Part shown: positions 29,448 through 40,429 of the stretch, piece by piece | Layout: every line of letters begins with the position of its first letter | Position numbering within the stretch: the stretch's first letter is position 1 | Notes under the pieces: model-generated | Told to the model about the DNA's origin: nothing | Database searches by the model: none | Seen by the model: the letters and a program-made list of their open reading frames with translations, nothing else | Translations under genes and position numbers: made by a program | Assembly (NCBI RefSeq): GCF_026262505.1 | Contig: NC_067207.1 | Span: 4,348,252 to 4,412,251 of the forward strand | From: Trichomonas vaginalis G3 | Taxonomy: Eukaryota > Parabasalia > Trichomonadida > Trichomonadidae | Reading direction: 5' to 3' | DNA length: 64,000 bases

Positions 29448-30362
29448 ATGTTAGCAACAACTTCACCAAACTCGTTAGTCATGAATCCTACGTCAATGTT
29501 AGTAGAAATGAAAAGCTTCATTCCTTCTTCATATACTTTCGAAACAGAAATCCAGAAGATAAAGCAAGAACTGTTAACAAGTAATTTAGACTGTAGTGCG
29601 AAAGATGAAGAAAATGAACAGTATCTTTATGAAATGCAGGATATTATTGACCATCTACCTAAACTACCTGAAATCCAACAACAAAAACTAACTATTCCTG
29701 AATTCGACGAAATTGAAGTGAAACCAACTGACTCGGTAGAAATAAAGAAGTTCATACGAAAGGTAAATTATGAATTCCTTGGTTTTCATTGCAACCACAA
29801 AGTCATGGACAAAGACTGCGATATGGTATATAAGAACATCTCTGACATATATAAATCTGGGGAGTTTAAGACCTACGACAACTTTGTTTCGTTAGTTGCT
29901 GAATGTGTATGGCAGATAAGAGATAAAGACAGAAGGGGTAAAATATGGAACGAACAGATAAGACCAACTGCTTCAGATTTAAAGAAAACCATTGACGCCT
30001 TAGTCGTACTTGCAGGTAAGGTTTCAATGTACAATGCAAAAATGAACCCGCAATGTTCAAAATGTAAAGCAGCAATGAGGAAATATAACTACTCCGTCAA
30101 AGAGATAGAAAGAATGAGAAACGACTATGCAGATTTAAAGAAAGAAGCAGAAAAGCCAGCAGAAAATAAAATGGACATGTTAGAATTTCTGAACAAAAAC
30201 TATCCAACAGCAGACGATTTCCTTCTATCTGATGTCAAGAAGAAGTATAAAGAAACTTTCGGTATCGTTAAAACATTTGACATACTAAAAGAAGAAATAG
30301 AAGCTACGAAATTGTTTAGGATTTCAAATATACATCGTACAATTCATGTAAAACGCTTGTGA
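29448..30362 (+). CDS. 304-aa Maverick protein with CxxC motif (copy B)
   Basis: Whole, 304 residues; the same protein as copy A's 308-aa product with a slightly different N-terminus (MLATTSPNSLVMNP) and an insertion (SSYTFETEI). The CSKC motif (NPQCSKCKAAMRKYNY), the helical body and the end FRISNIHRTIHVKRL are kept. Leader TTTTTTATTTTTATTGTAAGAACATG. Confidence 0.75.
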   Translation: MLATTSPNSLVMNPTSMLVEMKSFIPSSYTFETEIQKIKQELLTSNLDCSAKDEENEQYLYEMQDIIDHLPKLPEIQQQKLTIPEFDEIEVKPTDSVEIKKFIRKVNYEFLGFHCNHKVMDKDCDMVYKNISDIYKSGEFKTYDNFVSLVAECVWQIRDKDRRGKIWNEQIRPTASDLKKTIDALVVLAGKVSMYNAKMNPQCSKCKAAMRKYNYSVKEIERMRNDYADLKKEAEKPAENKMDMLEFLNKNYPTADDFLLSDVKKKYKETFGIVKTFDILKEEIEATKLFRISNIHRTIHVKRL

Positions 30363-30622
30363 AAAAAGAGGTGAAAAAAGAGGTGAAAAAAGAGGTGAAA
30401 TCTCACCTCTTCACCTAAACATTATTTTTATTGAATTCAGCAACAAAATTCTGAGTAAAATAATTTTTAGGGCTTGTGTCAAACCGTTGAGTTTTCACAA
30501 AATTTAAAAAATAACGTTTACCATGTGAAACGCTTATAAAATAACTGAGGTGAAAAAAGAGGTGAAAAAAGAGGTGAAATCTCACCTCTTCACCTAAACA
30601 TTATTTTTATTGAATTCCGTAT
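30361..30622. promoter_or_regulatory. Two GGTGA-type operator arrays (copy B)
   Basis: Arrays at about 30,361-30,440 and 30,546-30,622, each with two or three GAGGTGAAAAAA units of 12 bp, the palindrome GAGGTGAAATCTCACCTC, CTTCACCT and AAACATTATTTTTATTGAATTC. Between them is the 3'-end spacer also found in copy A near 7,470-7,560. No gene in 30,363-30,719. Confidence 0.7.
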
Positions 30623-30719
30623 GAAATTTCATGAATTTCCTCATATGCTTGCTTCCCTCGGAAAATCGTGAAGAACAGCGAGTAATGAAAAAACCCTGGT
30701 CGCCAAAACTCTTTATTTT

Positions 30720-31595
30720 TTACGCTTGACTTTTTACAATTTGAACTTTGTTCGCGTAGATGTGAATTCTGAAAGAAGTATGAGGGTCTTGTATGACTTT
30801 GTACTTCTCCCATAGTTCATGTCTGTCAAACTTACCTGCCATGGACTCTTTCATAAGTTCCATGAAATCGTCTTCGGACAATCCAGGGAAAAGTATAATG
30901 TCAGTAAGTATTCTTTTAACATCCTTACTTAAACTCTTTGCTGTCTGTACACATATTACGACTGAGATGTTAAAGTGTCTGAGCTTCTTAAGAATTCGAC
31001 ACATATCTTGTTCTCTGTTCTTTAACAAAGGATGAGAAGCAAAGTCATCTAAGATAAGAAGACATCTATGAGGGTACGTTTTCCAATCGTAAGATTGCAA
31101 TTTCTTCGAAATGTATTCTATCTCTTTCTGTTTGTTTCTGAAGTGTTTCTTCTCTAATATTCTCTGCATTTCCTCATTTGGGTCTTTAAACTTCGAATTT
31201 ATATACTCATTTATAGCATTATACTTCAAAACTCTTCTTTGGTACTTCTTTATCCAATCTAACAACTCAGTATCCTTTATACATACTAACTTAGACTTCT
31301 TTATAATATCTTTGAACGAATTGACGGTTTGGTCAAATTGACCAGAAGTACTACAAATAACAACTAACTCATAGAATGGGTTCTTCTCATCTAGTTCTTG
31401 TTGTTGTGCAGCCATTTTAAGATAAGTGAAAGTCTTACCCGACCCAGGTGGTGCGATTAGACCTGTTATACCATTCTGAGCAAATAAGAACTTTTCATGT
31501 ATGGGTTTTATCTGAGCATTTTCTAACTTCCTCTTGTTCTTGTTTAAAACATTCTCAAATTTCTTGTCAATGTCAGCAAACTTTTTTTCTAACAT
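30720..31595 (-). CDS. Genome-packaging ATPase, A32/FtsK-HerA type (copy B)
   Basis: Looks whole, 291 residues. Walker A APPGSGKT at residues 48-55 and Walker B CLLILDDF at about 178-185, followed by ASHPLL; an Arg-rich helical region at 120-165 lies between. This is the packaging motor expected in Polintons. Start at the ATG after the shared 36-bp divergent promoter; the open frame continues upstream through the opposite-strand gene, but that is not a leader-proximal start. Confidence 0.9.
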   Translation of the reverse strand: MLEKKFADIDKKFENVLNKNKRKLENAQIKPIHEKFLFAQNGITGLIAPPGSGKTFTYLKMAAQQQELDEKNPFYELVVICSTSGQFDQTVNSFKDIIKKSKLVCIKDTELLDWIKKYQRRVLKYNAINEYINSKFKDPNEEMQRILEKKHFRNKQKEIEYISKKLQSYDWKTYPHRCLLILDDFASHPLLKNREQDMCRILKKLRHFNISVVICVQTAKSLSKDVKRILTDIILFPGLSEDDFMELMKESMAGKFDRHELWEKYKVIQDPHTSFRIHIYANKVQIVKSQA

Positions 31596-31631
31596 ATTTT
31601 TAGAAAAATTAAAATTTTTATCTTTTTGAAA
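31596..31631. promoter_or_regulatory. Shared divergent promoter, ATPase / charged-tail gene (copy B)
   Basis: Same 36-bp gap as 4,654-4,689, with a T-rich run plus A-rich leader on each strand before the two ATGs. Confidence 0.6.
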
Positions 31632-32092
31632 ATGTCTAGCGATTTCGCTATCTATATTCGAGACAAAACTTTTCGACAGCAAAACATCTGTCGACCATAA
31701 AATCTTACATAGTGTAAACAAGAAAGGTGAATTTGTTCTAAAGTTCTGTTTCTGGGAATATGACAAGAACCATAAAACATTACAAAGAGCAGTCTTAAAA
31801 TTTGTCAATGACAGACTTGTTGACAGAGATGACGCCGATTGGAAAGATGAAGTCCAACAAAAGTTCTTAGAATGCAAAGAAGGCACATGCGCTGTTCTTG
31901 AAGATGAAATAGAAAACAGAATAGAAGAGCTATTAAAGGACAAAGAACTTTTACATAAATATGGTTCTGAGAAATTTGACATAACTCCACCAGAAAAGAA
32001 GAAGAAGAGAGAAAAGAAAGAAAGAAAAAAAGAAAGTAGAAGAGAAGAAAGAACCTGAACCAGTTCCAGAGAAAAAGAAATTTGACATGTAA
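31632..32092 (+). pseudogene. Charged-tail Maverick protein (copy B)
   Basis: Starts MSSDFAIYIRDK; ends in a Lys/Glu tract and KFDM. Divergent from the ATPase. Broken as in copy A. No recognised domain. Confidence 0.5.
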
Positions 32093-32108
32093 AAATAAAA
32101 TTTTATTT

Positions 32109-32526
32109 TAGAACATTTCTGGGTCAATGTCAATGTTCTCTTCCTCTTTAGGAGCAAACACTGGCTTAGACTCTAAAATCTTTTTACCCAATTTACCTTG
32201 AACTTCAACTATCTTAGACTCATAATATTCATAGTCGTCTGCTTTCTTTGGTTCATAAGGTATAACAAGTTTTATGCTTTGCCTTCTTCGAGTTTTGAGA
32301 ACTTTCTGTCAAAATTTTCTTTGACTGCTAACAAACCTTCTATGTCTAAGTCTTCAAAAGTTGCACCACTTTTTCTAACAACAGCAAACTTAACGGGTGC
32401 AATGTTCCAAATTTTGTCAAATGTAGACTTTTCAAAATTGTAGAAGTAAACATTCAAATATGCGAATGGAGCTAACTTATCTTTGACTTCTGTCATGTAC
32501 TTATTTACTGAGATGAATTTCGTCAT
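32109..32526 (-). pseudogene. About 139-aa Maverick hypothetical protein (copy B)
   Basis: Starts MTKFISVNKYMTEVK behind TTTTTTATCCGATAAAAAAG. Acidic end as in copy A. Broken. It follows the helicase with a 36-bp gap on the same strand. Confidence 0.55.
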
Positions 32527-32562
32527 CTTTTTTATCGGATAAAAAAATATTTTTTATAAAAT

Positions 32563-33798
32563 TTACTCAGAAAAATTTTTCTTTGTATATACGCCGTTCT
32601 GAACATCTAAAAGACTTTTGACATTTGCCAAGAATGTTCGTTTAGAAGCTGCCATATAACCATATTCTTGACAATATTGTTTATATTCATCATATAAAGA
32701 CCTTTCATCTAATGACACAAAGTCAGTTTCATCTATGAACAGTTCATATACACTCTTGTTTGCTTCTAACAATGTTTGTCTCTCTTCGGTATGTGGAATT
32801 TGTCTTGGATTGAACTTTGAAATATCTAATGTCATGAAATATGAGAACAAGTGGTTGTAAAAGTCAGATGTCAAAGTTTCTGCTAAGTCGTCAAAATATT
32901 CTGTATCTTGCATATGAGCTTCTGACGTTCTGACAACTACATATCTTCTGTCAGAACTTTCTAACTTCATCGGAACAGAATTGTTTGAAACCATAATGAA
33001 GTTTGCAACATTTTCACAAACTCTTTGGTCTTTATATTTTCTTTCAACAACTCCAACTTTGTCTGTTATAAGACTCTTCAAAGCATCTGAGTTCAAAACT
33101 TTTGTTGTATCTATACTTTGAAGTTCATTGCAAACTATAAGTTTCATATTCTCTATTGAGGAGTTAAACTTGCCACAGATGTTTTCTAAGTTTGTCATAT
33201 TCGGATTCGAATAGCCCTCTAACAGTTTGCACAAAATATCTGTAAAGAATGTGTTCTTACCAGTTCCTTGTTTTCCAATTATAATGAGAGCAGTTTCATT
33301 TTTAGCACTTGGATGTTGTAAGATGTTTGCAAACCAACATAAGATATACTCATAGACTCTTTCGTTTCCATTGCATATAATTTCTTTGACATGGTCTAAC
33401 CAAGCTTCTATAATATTTTCTTTCCATTCTACTTGTTCGTATTTATATCCAGTGAAGATAGAATAGAAGTTTGGAGAAGGTGTATAGAACTTTATACCTC
33501 GAACTGAAAAATCTTCTAACTTTGACAATAAGATATCCCAAGCATCTAACATCTTCATGCCAACTTGTACGACTTTTATTTTCTTAAGTTTCTGTCTACA
33601 TTCTTGTTCTGAAACTATTGTTGCTCTTGGTTTGTTAAAGACAACATCCCATTCTTTCATGACATAACATTCTGGGGCAGAGTCAACATAAATGACTAAA
33701 CGTTTCAAATTCTCGACTGCTTTGTTATAGTCTCTAAATGGACACATATTTCTGAAGGCTTGGAAGTCATAAAAATCTGAAACATCTATTCTGTACAT
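32563..33798 (-). CDS. Superfamily 3 helicase / D5-like NTPase (copy B)
   Basis: Looks whole, 411 residues. Walker A GKQGTGKN at 175-182, Walker B-type MKLIVCNEL at about 218-226, SF3 motif C-like NFIMVSNN at about 266-273, and a downstream Arg-rich segment SSDRRYVVVR that fits an arginine finger. N-terminal 170 residues contain no recognised primase motif. Likely replicative helicase of the element. Leader: TTTTTATAAAAATG. Upstream neighbour on the same strand is the penton gene. Confidence 0.9.
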   Translation of the reverse strand: MYRIDVSDFYDFQAFRNMCPFRDYNKAVENLKRLVIYVDSAPECYVMKEWDVVFNKPRATIVSEQECRQKLKKIKVVQVGMKMLDAWDILLSKLEDFSVRGIKFYTPSPNFYSIFTGYKYEQVEWKENIIEAWLDHVKEIICNGNERVYEYILCWFANILQHPSAKNETALIIIGKQGTGKNTFFTDILCKLLEGYSNPNMTNLENICGKFNSSIENMKLIVCNELQSIDTTKVLNSDALKSLITDKVGVVERKYKDQRVCENVANFIMVSNNSVPMKLESSDRRYVVVRTSEAHMQDTEYFDDLAETLTSDFYNHLFSYFMTLDISKFNPRQIPHTEERQTLLEANKSVYELFIDETDFVSLDERSLYDEYKQYCQEYGYMAASKRTFLANVKSLLDVQNGVYTKKNFSE

Positions 33799-33830
33799 TT
33801 TTATAAAAATAAAAAAAAAATAATATTTTT

Positions 33831-34637
33831 TTATTCTTGACTTTGTTGTTGCATTTGTTCCATTTGTTGCATTTGTTGTTCTTGAGCTATTTGTTGTTGA
33901 AGTTGTTCTTGTAGTACAATACTTTCACCAGTTGCATCTTCCAATTCGAAACTTTCTGCCGTCATTGACAAATACATAGGACATAAAAGTTTTACAGGAA
34001 CAAAGTTTGCGTCAACTAAGGTTAAGTTTATGTTTGCTAAAGTGTTTGAGTTTACTAAAGCTGAAAACTCTGCATTCGAATGAACAATAGGCAAACCAGC
34101 AGAGAAAGTGTTGTTTATACGCATGAGTATCTTTTGGTCATAGTAGTTTCTGTCGACATTCGAATAGCACTTTGAACCTAAGTTTGAAACAATATATAAA
34201 ATAGGTGTACTTAAAGTCAATGGAACAGACAAACCTTGTATGACACCTTTTCCTCTTATAGGAAACTGTTGGTAGTAAAAACCAGATATAAGTTTTGTAT
34301 TATAGCTCATATCGTTTATACTAAACTCAGTCGGACATCCAAACATAATGAAACCTGCTCTAGTTGCAGCACATGTTACATCCGTCCTTAAAGTATTAAA
34401 TAAGTCAACAAAACCTGTTGGTGGTATATCTGAGTAAGTATCTTCAAAGAAGTATTTTTTACCATTCACAACAACAAAGTCTTCTGGTGTCAAAAGAGCA
34501 AAACAGGCTTTAGTCGTCATCGTGTTTAAGGTCAGTTTACAATATCGTCCTTGAGGACTTTGTAAGTTTGTTGTTATAGAATTATATGACTCGGGGTTTT
34601 TAGTCGTAATAGTATAAACCACTATGTCTTCTGCCAT
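33831..34637 (-). CDS. Probable penton / minor capsid protein (copy B)
   Basis: Looks whole, 268 residues. Starts MAEDIVVYTITTKNPES. Beta-rich throughout, with a C-terminal Gln-rich tail (QEQLQQQIAQEQQMQQ). Position next to the capsid-side genes and size around 250 fit the single jelly-roll penton known in Polintons. An alternative is another vertex or cement protein. Confidence 0.55.
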   Translation of the reverse strand: MAEDIVVYTITTKNPESYNSITTNLQSPQGRYCKLTLNTMTTKACFALLTPEDFVVVNGKKYFFEDTYSDIPPTGFVDLFNTLRTDVTCAATRAGFIMFGCPTEFSINDMSYNTKLISGFYYQQFPIRGKGVIQGLSVPLTLSTPILYIVSNLGSKCYSNVDRNYYDQKILMRINNTFSAGLPIVHSNAEFSALVNSNTLANINLTLVDANFVPVKLLCPMYLSMTAESFELEDATGESIVLQEQLQQQIAQEQQMQQMEQMQQQSQE

Positions 34638-34641
34638 TTAC

Positions 34642-35221
34642 TTAGCAACTAAATTTTAATGAAATGTTGTGGTCGTCAAATATTTTTATGACGTCTGGGA
34701 AACTATATTTTAAGTTCAAGGTTTCACCTCCTTTCATAACGTATATCTTGTCAATGACATTATATGAAACACCACAGCAAGCAATGTCGGGTTCTATTTC
34801 TTTGATGTTTATATCGTCTGCCTCTGTCAAAAGTTTCAATAGTTCTTTCAAAACTTCATGAGGTGCAATGACATATGAGTTCACTTTTACAGGGTTGTGT
34901 TCGACCAAGTTTAACATTATACCTAAAGCTTGACAAATCTTCTCCTGAGTTTTAAGTTTGTCTTTAAGTTGTTGGTAGTCATTTCGAATATCTGCAACAG
35001 AACTTAAGTCTCTGCTAACTTCAGGGTATGTTGGTTCTTTTACAGGAACTATTGTTATACCATCTTCGTCTTCGTATGGTTTCCCCACTTCAACATCTCT
35101 TTCTTTGACATTGACAACAACACTTTGACTGTTTGTTTGAGTTGGTGAATTTAACTTCACATCTGCCATCGCCATTAAACCTTTTGAAAACACTTACGCT
35201 TCTATTTTTCGGAAATGACAT
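34642..35221 (-). pseudogene. 192-aa coiled-coil Maverick protein (copy B)
   Basis: Counterpart of 1,096-1,674, starting MSFPKNRSVSV. Broken. Divergent from the 139-aa gene across 17 bp. Confidence 0.65.
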
Positions 35222-35238
35222 TTTACTTAGAATAAAAG

Positions 35239-35658
35239 ATGGACGTATTTGAGTATCTCTTCGAATTGAAGCAAAACAAAGTTTACACACACAAACAATA
35301 CAAGTTCATTGACAGAATAGTTCTTTATACAAACAATGGAAAATGTTATAGAATAGCAGTCTTTGCTGAACCAAAATATTTTCATAAAGCAAAGAAAGTT
35401 GGTATAACCGAGATGGTGAAAGTTCTTGAAGCAGACAAAAATATAGCAACAAAACTGACCGATATTTCTAAAGGAAAGTTTATAATACAATATTATATCA
35501 AAACTGGCGTACTGTCAATATTTGACGGAGAGAAGTCAGTTCAAGAACAACTTACTGACCTGCTGCCAAAATCTGCTCGATGGAAGCTGTCGTTATACCA
35601 ATCTGAGGAGCCCCAGCAGGTTTCATCGAACGAATTTTCAAAAGAGCATCTTCCGTGA
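35239..35658 (+). CDS. 139-aa Maverick protein, convergent with capsid gene (copy B)
   Basis: Whole, 139 residues, the same length and overlap as in copy A. MDVFEYLFELKQNK start; segments FAEPKYFHKAKKVG and LPKSARWKLSLYQ. Its last 107 bases are antisense to the capsid gene end. Confidence 0.75.
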   Translation: MDVFEYLFELKQNKVYTHKQYKFIDRIVLYTNNGKCYRIAVFAEPKYFHKAKKVGITEMVKVLEADKNIATKLTDISKGKFIIQYYIKTGVLSIFDGEKSVQEQLTDLLPKSARWKLSLYQSEEPQQVSSNEFSKEHLP

Positions 35659-37155
35659 AAAGTGCTATTGGTTTTGTAAACTTCTTTGCTTTCAATTCAT
35701 TTGGACCGTCTCTGTCACCAGTATATTGTATTTGAACTGTACCAACAGTTGAAATACCACCCATAAAGTCTTCTGAGTCAGCAAATGGAATGCCAAGCCA
35801 AAAGTTTGAACGGTCTCCATTTGTATATTGAGTGTTTTGAGCTCCTGTATGAGTCCATACTTTCACATATGGCATAATAGAACTTTGCATTTCAGGGTTA
35901 ATGGTTGTTGTGAAGTTGTTGTTAAAGTTCATAGCATCTAATGTCAAGTTGTATGACCTCATATCTTCAACTGTAGAATATTCTTCTCTTGGATAATATT
36001 TGCCATCTATGTTTATATGATATTTAATACCGGGGTTGTAGAAACAAGAATAGTCATTTATAGTTCGTCTGAACAGTACAAACATAGTATCTGCATGTTT
36101 CATTGCAGTTGTTAAAGCAATATCTGTTCTTGCACCTGGGTCAGCACTTTGGTTTCCAACTTCACCTGCAAAGTCTTTGACAGATATTTGGTGTATAGGG
36201 AACATAAGTGGAACTGCAATATATTTGGCAGCTAAAGCATTTGAAATATCTGGGTCCAACATATAGACTGCAAGTCTGCTTTCTATTCTCTTGCATTCAA
36301 ACTTTTCGCATGTGAACTTAACTGGGTCCCAAGCAGTTCCAGCAGCATTGAAATAATAGTTTACTTCAGTGTTGAGGTTTGAAAACCAAAGTCTAAGTCA
36401 ACTTTGTCTTTGCAAAAGTCGGCGAATGACGTTTGATTTGTTCCCTTTACGTCTGTAAGAGTGAATGGGTCTTGTGTTGGTGCAATGACTAAGTTATTTT
36501 TGCTTGGAGTAAGTTCGATAGAAATTTTTCCTGCCCAGTTTGGCAAGTATCTTAAAAACCTGAAGATGAGGAAAGATGACAAAGGAACTCTAAGTTTCAG
36601 TTTTACTTTGGTTACTGCTGCTGCAGTTTGTCCAGAAAGGTTAACATAAACTCCTGGAACGTTAGGGTCAAGTCTTCTTATTTCTCAATAGTTGCATACT
36701 GGTCTGTTTGTTCTCTAGCTTGTGGTTGTACTGAGTTTCTCAAAGCGAACCATTCATAGTTTGCCCATGTTACTGTTTGAACTAAGTCAGAGTTAGAATA
36801 TATCTTATATCCCATGAAAACTTCTGGAGCATATTGGTATCCGACATAGAAAATTCCATTGCAACCTTTCTTGTCAGACAACTTGGCAGAAGGTTTTATT
36901 TCAATGTCTTGTTCCACGTATAAGAAAGAGTTGTCAATAGAAATTATATGAAACCTGTCGCAAGCAATATCTACTGTTGGAAGAACCTTCTCCAAACTCA
37001 CCTACATTTCCATAAGAAACAGCAGTTGTATATTCGTAAGTTCCAGGAACTATTTCTGACCTTCTAATGGCATTGTCGCATTCGTTATTACCATTCGGAA
37101 CATTTCCATTCATGGCATCCAAAACTGTTGGCGTTATATTCTGAGCGGCGTACAT
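35552..37155 (-). pseudogene. Major capsid protein (copy B)
   Basis: Probable double jelly-roll major capsid protein, about 1.6 kb, starting MYAAQNITPT. Recognisable segments include FHIISIDNSFLYVEQDI, TWANYEWFALRN, PNWAGKISIEL and PDISNALAAKY. Assigned by size, the position of structural genes and the known gene content of Polintons. Broken copy with several breaks. Confidence 0.65.
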
Positions 37156-37156
37156 T

Positions 37157-37363
37157 TCATATGAGTAAAAATATAGAATAGTTGGATTTATATGTCATAA
37201 TAAACCCACGTGGACCAAGCTTTACTTTCTTCCTGACTGAGTTTTTAACTCTTCTTTTTCCTTCATTGCCCTCTGCTTGAAGTTGTTGCATCTTTGCATT
37301 ATGTTCATCTAGTATGTTGCAAATTTCCCATGTCCTTTTTGCCTTTTGGCTCTGGTCGCCCAT
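37157..37363 (-). pseudogene. Small basic Maverick protein (copy B)
   Basis: Starts MGDQSQKAKRTWEI; Lys/Arg-rich middle; the end is KSNYSIFLLI, directly before the capsid ATG. Shorter than in copy C (54,840-55,132). Could be a DNA-condensing core protein by composition; inference only. Broken. Confidence 0.5.
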
Positions 37364-37380
37364 CTCAGGTAACCTATATC

Positions 37381-40300
37381 CTAGAAAGAGTTTGTCATAG
37401 TTGTATTTGAGTCTTCGCGTATTGTTTGCATGACTCTTTCCTGAGTTTCCGGTTCAAGCTCTTCAAACAGTGCCTGTCCATATGGAATATGCTCGTTTCC
37501 AAATATATGTTTTTGTAGCCATTCTGGTTTTCTTTCCATGTTACCAACTATATCTTTTGTGAATGGGAAAGCTTCTACCCAATCTTTCAGTCTTGCGTCG
37601 TTTATTTCTGTAGTTGGTTTTATTTTGTCAAGGAACATGTTTTTCAATACTAACATTTCATTTGGTACTGTCCATTTGAGTTTTCTTAAATATTCATCCC
37701 TTCTCGGTTCATTGTCTGCAAAGTAAGTTTTTATGACATTTTGTAAACTTTCGTTTGCAAGGTCATGTACAATAGGTTCTCTTCCTTCTCCCTCCCTAAC
37801 TTTCTTTCTAAACTCTTCACCAAATATACCATCTCTATGGTTCTGTGTAGTTCTTTGAGATAAATGTTCTAGAACGTCAGGTGTTATATTTCCATCAGCC
37901 ATGTTCATTTCATACTGGTCCAAAATATCTGCATGTTTCATATCTTTCAATGGCATTAAAGCCGCGCTTAAAATACCAGCTATATCTGGTTCACCATTGA
38001 CTTCCATTGCGTCTACAACTTCTTGGAATTGTGGTTGTAAGTTTATGAACCACCTATCCGGGTTAGCTTTATGACCCCATCTCATTGTAGTTCCATCGTC
38101 TGCAGAAACAAAAGTAGGTTTGTTTCCATCTTGGTTAGGTTCTGAATGAACTTTAAACAATGTTTCATTTCTATATGTTTTCTTGAAATTTAACCTTTTA
38201 TTTTCACCGAGTTCATCCGAAGATTGAACGTTAAATGCTCGTAAGTAAAAAGGGTTGTTGTATTTGTGTACATTTTCTTTCAGTACTTTCATTCTATGCT
38301 GAATATTTTCATCTGGTGTTGGAGTCTTTTGTATGTCGGCAAACATTTTTCGATATTCTTCTACTATGTCAGCCGAATCTTTCTTAGACTCTTGGAAAGA
38401 TTCCATATTCACCTCATGCTCTTGTTGAGGGTCAAGATTTTTCGGCTGTTCCAAATCTTCATCTAGTTCTGTGAAGTTAGTTTCCAAAGGAGTGACTTGT
38501 TCGTTTCCTTCAGGCTCTTCTAGCTGTTGTTGCTGAACTATTTCTTCCATGTCTGGTTGTATCTGAACTTCTTCCTGTGGAGTTTCTTGTACCTCATCTG
38601 CTGGCATTTCATATATTCCGAGACCGTTTTCAACAATTTCCCTATCTACGTCATCCGCATTCATAAGCTTTTGTTCTTTCGTTCCGTCTCTATTTTTTAC
38701 GCGTTTCATGACGAAAGTTGAATTGTCATTTAGCTCTGACATCAAATATCTCGGAGTAAATTCGTTCATGTCATTTGGATGATATGCTATTAAATCATAT
38801 CCCTTAGCGAGCTTGTATTTTCCAGGTTTGAGATTATATCCGTTTTGGTGCTGAGCCATAAAGCTAAATAGGTTCGGGTCAGTATTTCCATCCTTGAACT
38901 TTCCAATAGCTTCTTTATATCTGTCACTAAAGTCAATACTATCTGGGAAACCACACTCTTCTTTAAGCATTTTTAAGAATTCTTGGTTTCCTTGTTCTCT
39001 ACTTCTTTTATGTCCTTGCTCTGTTTGTGTTGTTGTTGTGCTGGATTTTGAACTGTTGGTTGTTGTGTTGGGTTTGGTGCTGGTTGTGGAGGTGGTTGTT
39101 GTGTTGGATTTTGAACTGTTGGTTGTTGTGTTGGTTTTGGTGCATGCCTGTGTCTGTGTCCATGTGACGATGTAAATGTTCTAGGTAGTCCTGGTGCAGG
39201 TGCTTCTCTTGGAGGGTTTGGTGGTATATAAGTTCCACCAGCTGGCACATATGTTCCATCTGCAGCGTAATGTCCTACCTGACTTTTCGTTTTTAAGAAA
39301 GCATTTACTAGGTCTGTTTTGGTCTGTTGTAACTCTTTTTCTTGACTTTTCACAACAGTTGCTCTAACGGCGTCATAGGCACTTTGAACTGCCTGTCTTG
39401 TTGCTGCATCTGTTATTTTCGTCATATTTTGTGCTACTTCTCTTAACTCGTTGTCGAAACCTTCAGACTTCAGTTTCTTTCCAGATGAGAAGTCGTTCAC
39501 TTGTTTCACCTTACTATGAAGAGCTTCGAAAGCGTTCTTAAAGTCAGCATTTGTTAAAGCTTCATTTGAACTATCTTCATCCGCTTGTATTTTTGTCCTT
39601 ATTGACCCTATGAGTTGGGCTGCTTTAGCGTTGGCTTGGGCATCTAACCAGTCATTGTTAGCTTTTATATATTCTGCGCTTTTCATTGCCTTTTGCATGG
39701 CTGCGTCGTTATTTTTACTTTCTTGTGCTAAGTTTTCATACTGTACGGTTTTGGTTTTGCAACTGTAAAAGTTTTTCTGCCTTTACATTTGCTTCAACTT
39801 CTTTTTTATACTCATCGCTATCCATATATGTCTTCAGGGCTTTTTGTTTTATCTCTTCATCTTTCAGTATTTTATATTGAGTAGTATGGTTTTTCAAATT
39901 TATGACATCTTGTTCCATTTTTGCTACTTCTGCTGCTTTTCTGACACTTTTTTCGCATATTCCTCTGTACTTAGTTCTTTCAGTTGTTCTTCTTTCTTCT
40001 TTTTCTCTACGTTTAACTCATTGAGTTTCTTTGTGTGTCTGTCATATTTCTAGTTTCTTTTCGTTTTCACTTATTTGCTTCTGTATGTCTATGTTTGACT
40101 TTTTGACATCTGTTATTTGATTTTTGAGTGAACTCAAATTCATTTGACTTTGAGGGTTATAGGCTGTTCCGTCTGCAGCTCCACCATAGCCTGCCATTTT
40201 CGCTAAAAGTGCCGCTCTTAAACCTCCACTCTGTGCACCAACAACTCGGTTTAAAAGCATAGGATTGCTTGACATTTGTTGCAACATAGTGGGGTCATTC

Positions 40301-40401
40301 AGCATTTGTTGTTGCAACTGTTGTTGTGGTGTCAGTTTTACTTTTGGATGTTTCAATGCTCCCTTCCTCTTACGTATATTCTTACGTAGCTTACGTGGCA
40401 T
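37381..40401 (-). pseudogene. Large P/Q-rich structural protein (copy B)
   Basis: About 3 kb, the largest gene region of the element. Order: very basic N-terminus (MPRKLRKNIRKRK), a Gln/Met-rich part, a long coiled coil, a Pro/Gln/Thr low-complexity tract (PTQQPTVQNPTQQP), an acidic linker, and a globular C-terminal half. Probably a virion or scaffold protein; I recognise no enzyme motif. Broken, a few breaks. Confidence 0.6.
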
Positions 40402-40429
40402 TTTAAGTGAAGTTAAAAAGCGGCTTTTG

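Noticed and set aside
38894-39175. Val/Leu-rich plus-strand frame
   Set aside because: Antisense of the Pro/Gln/Thr low-complexity tract of the large structural gene.
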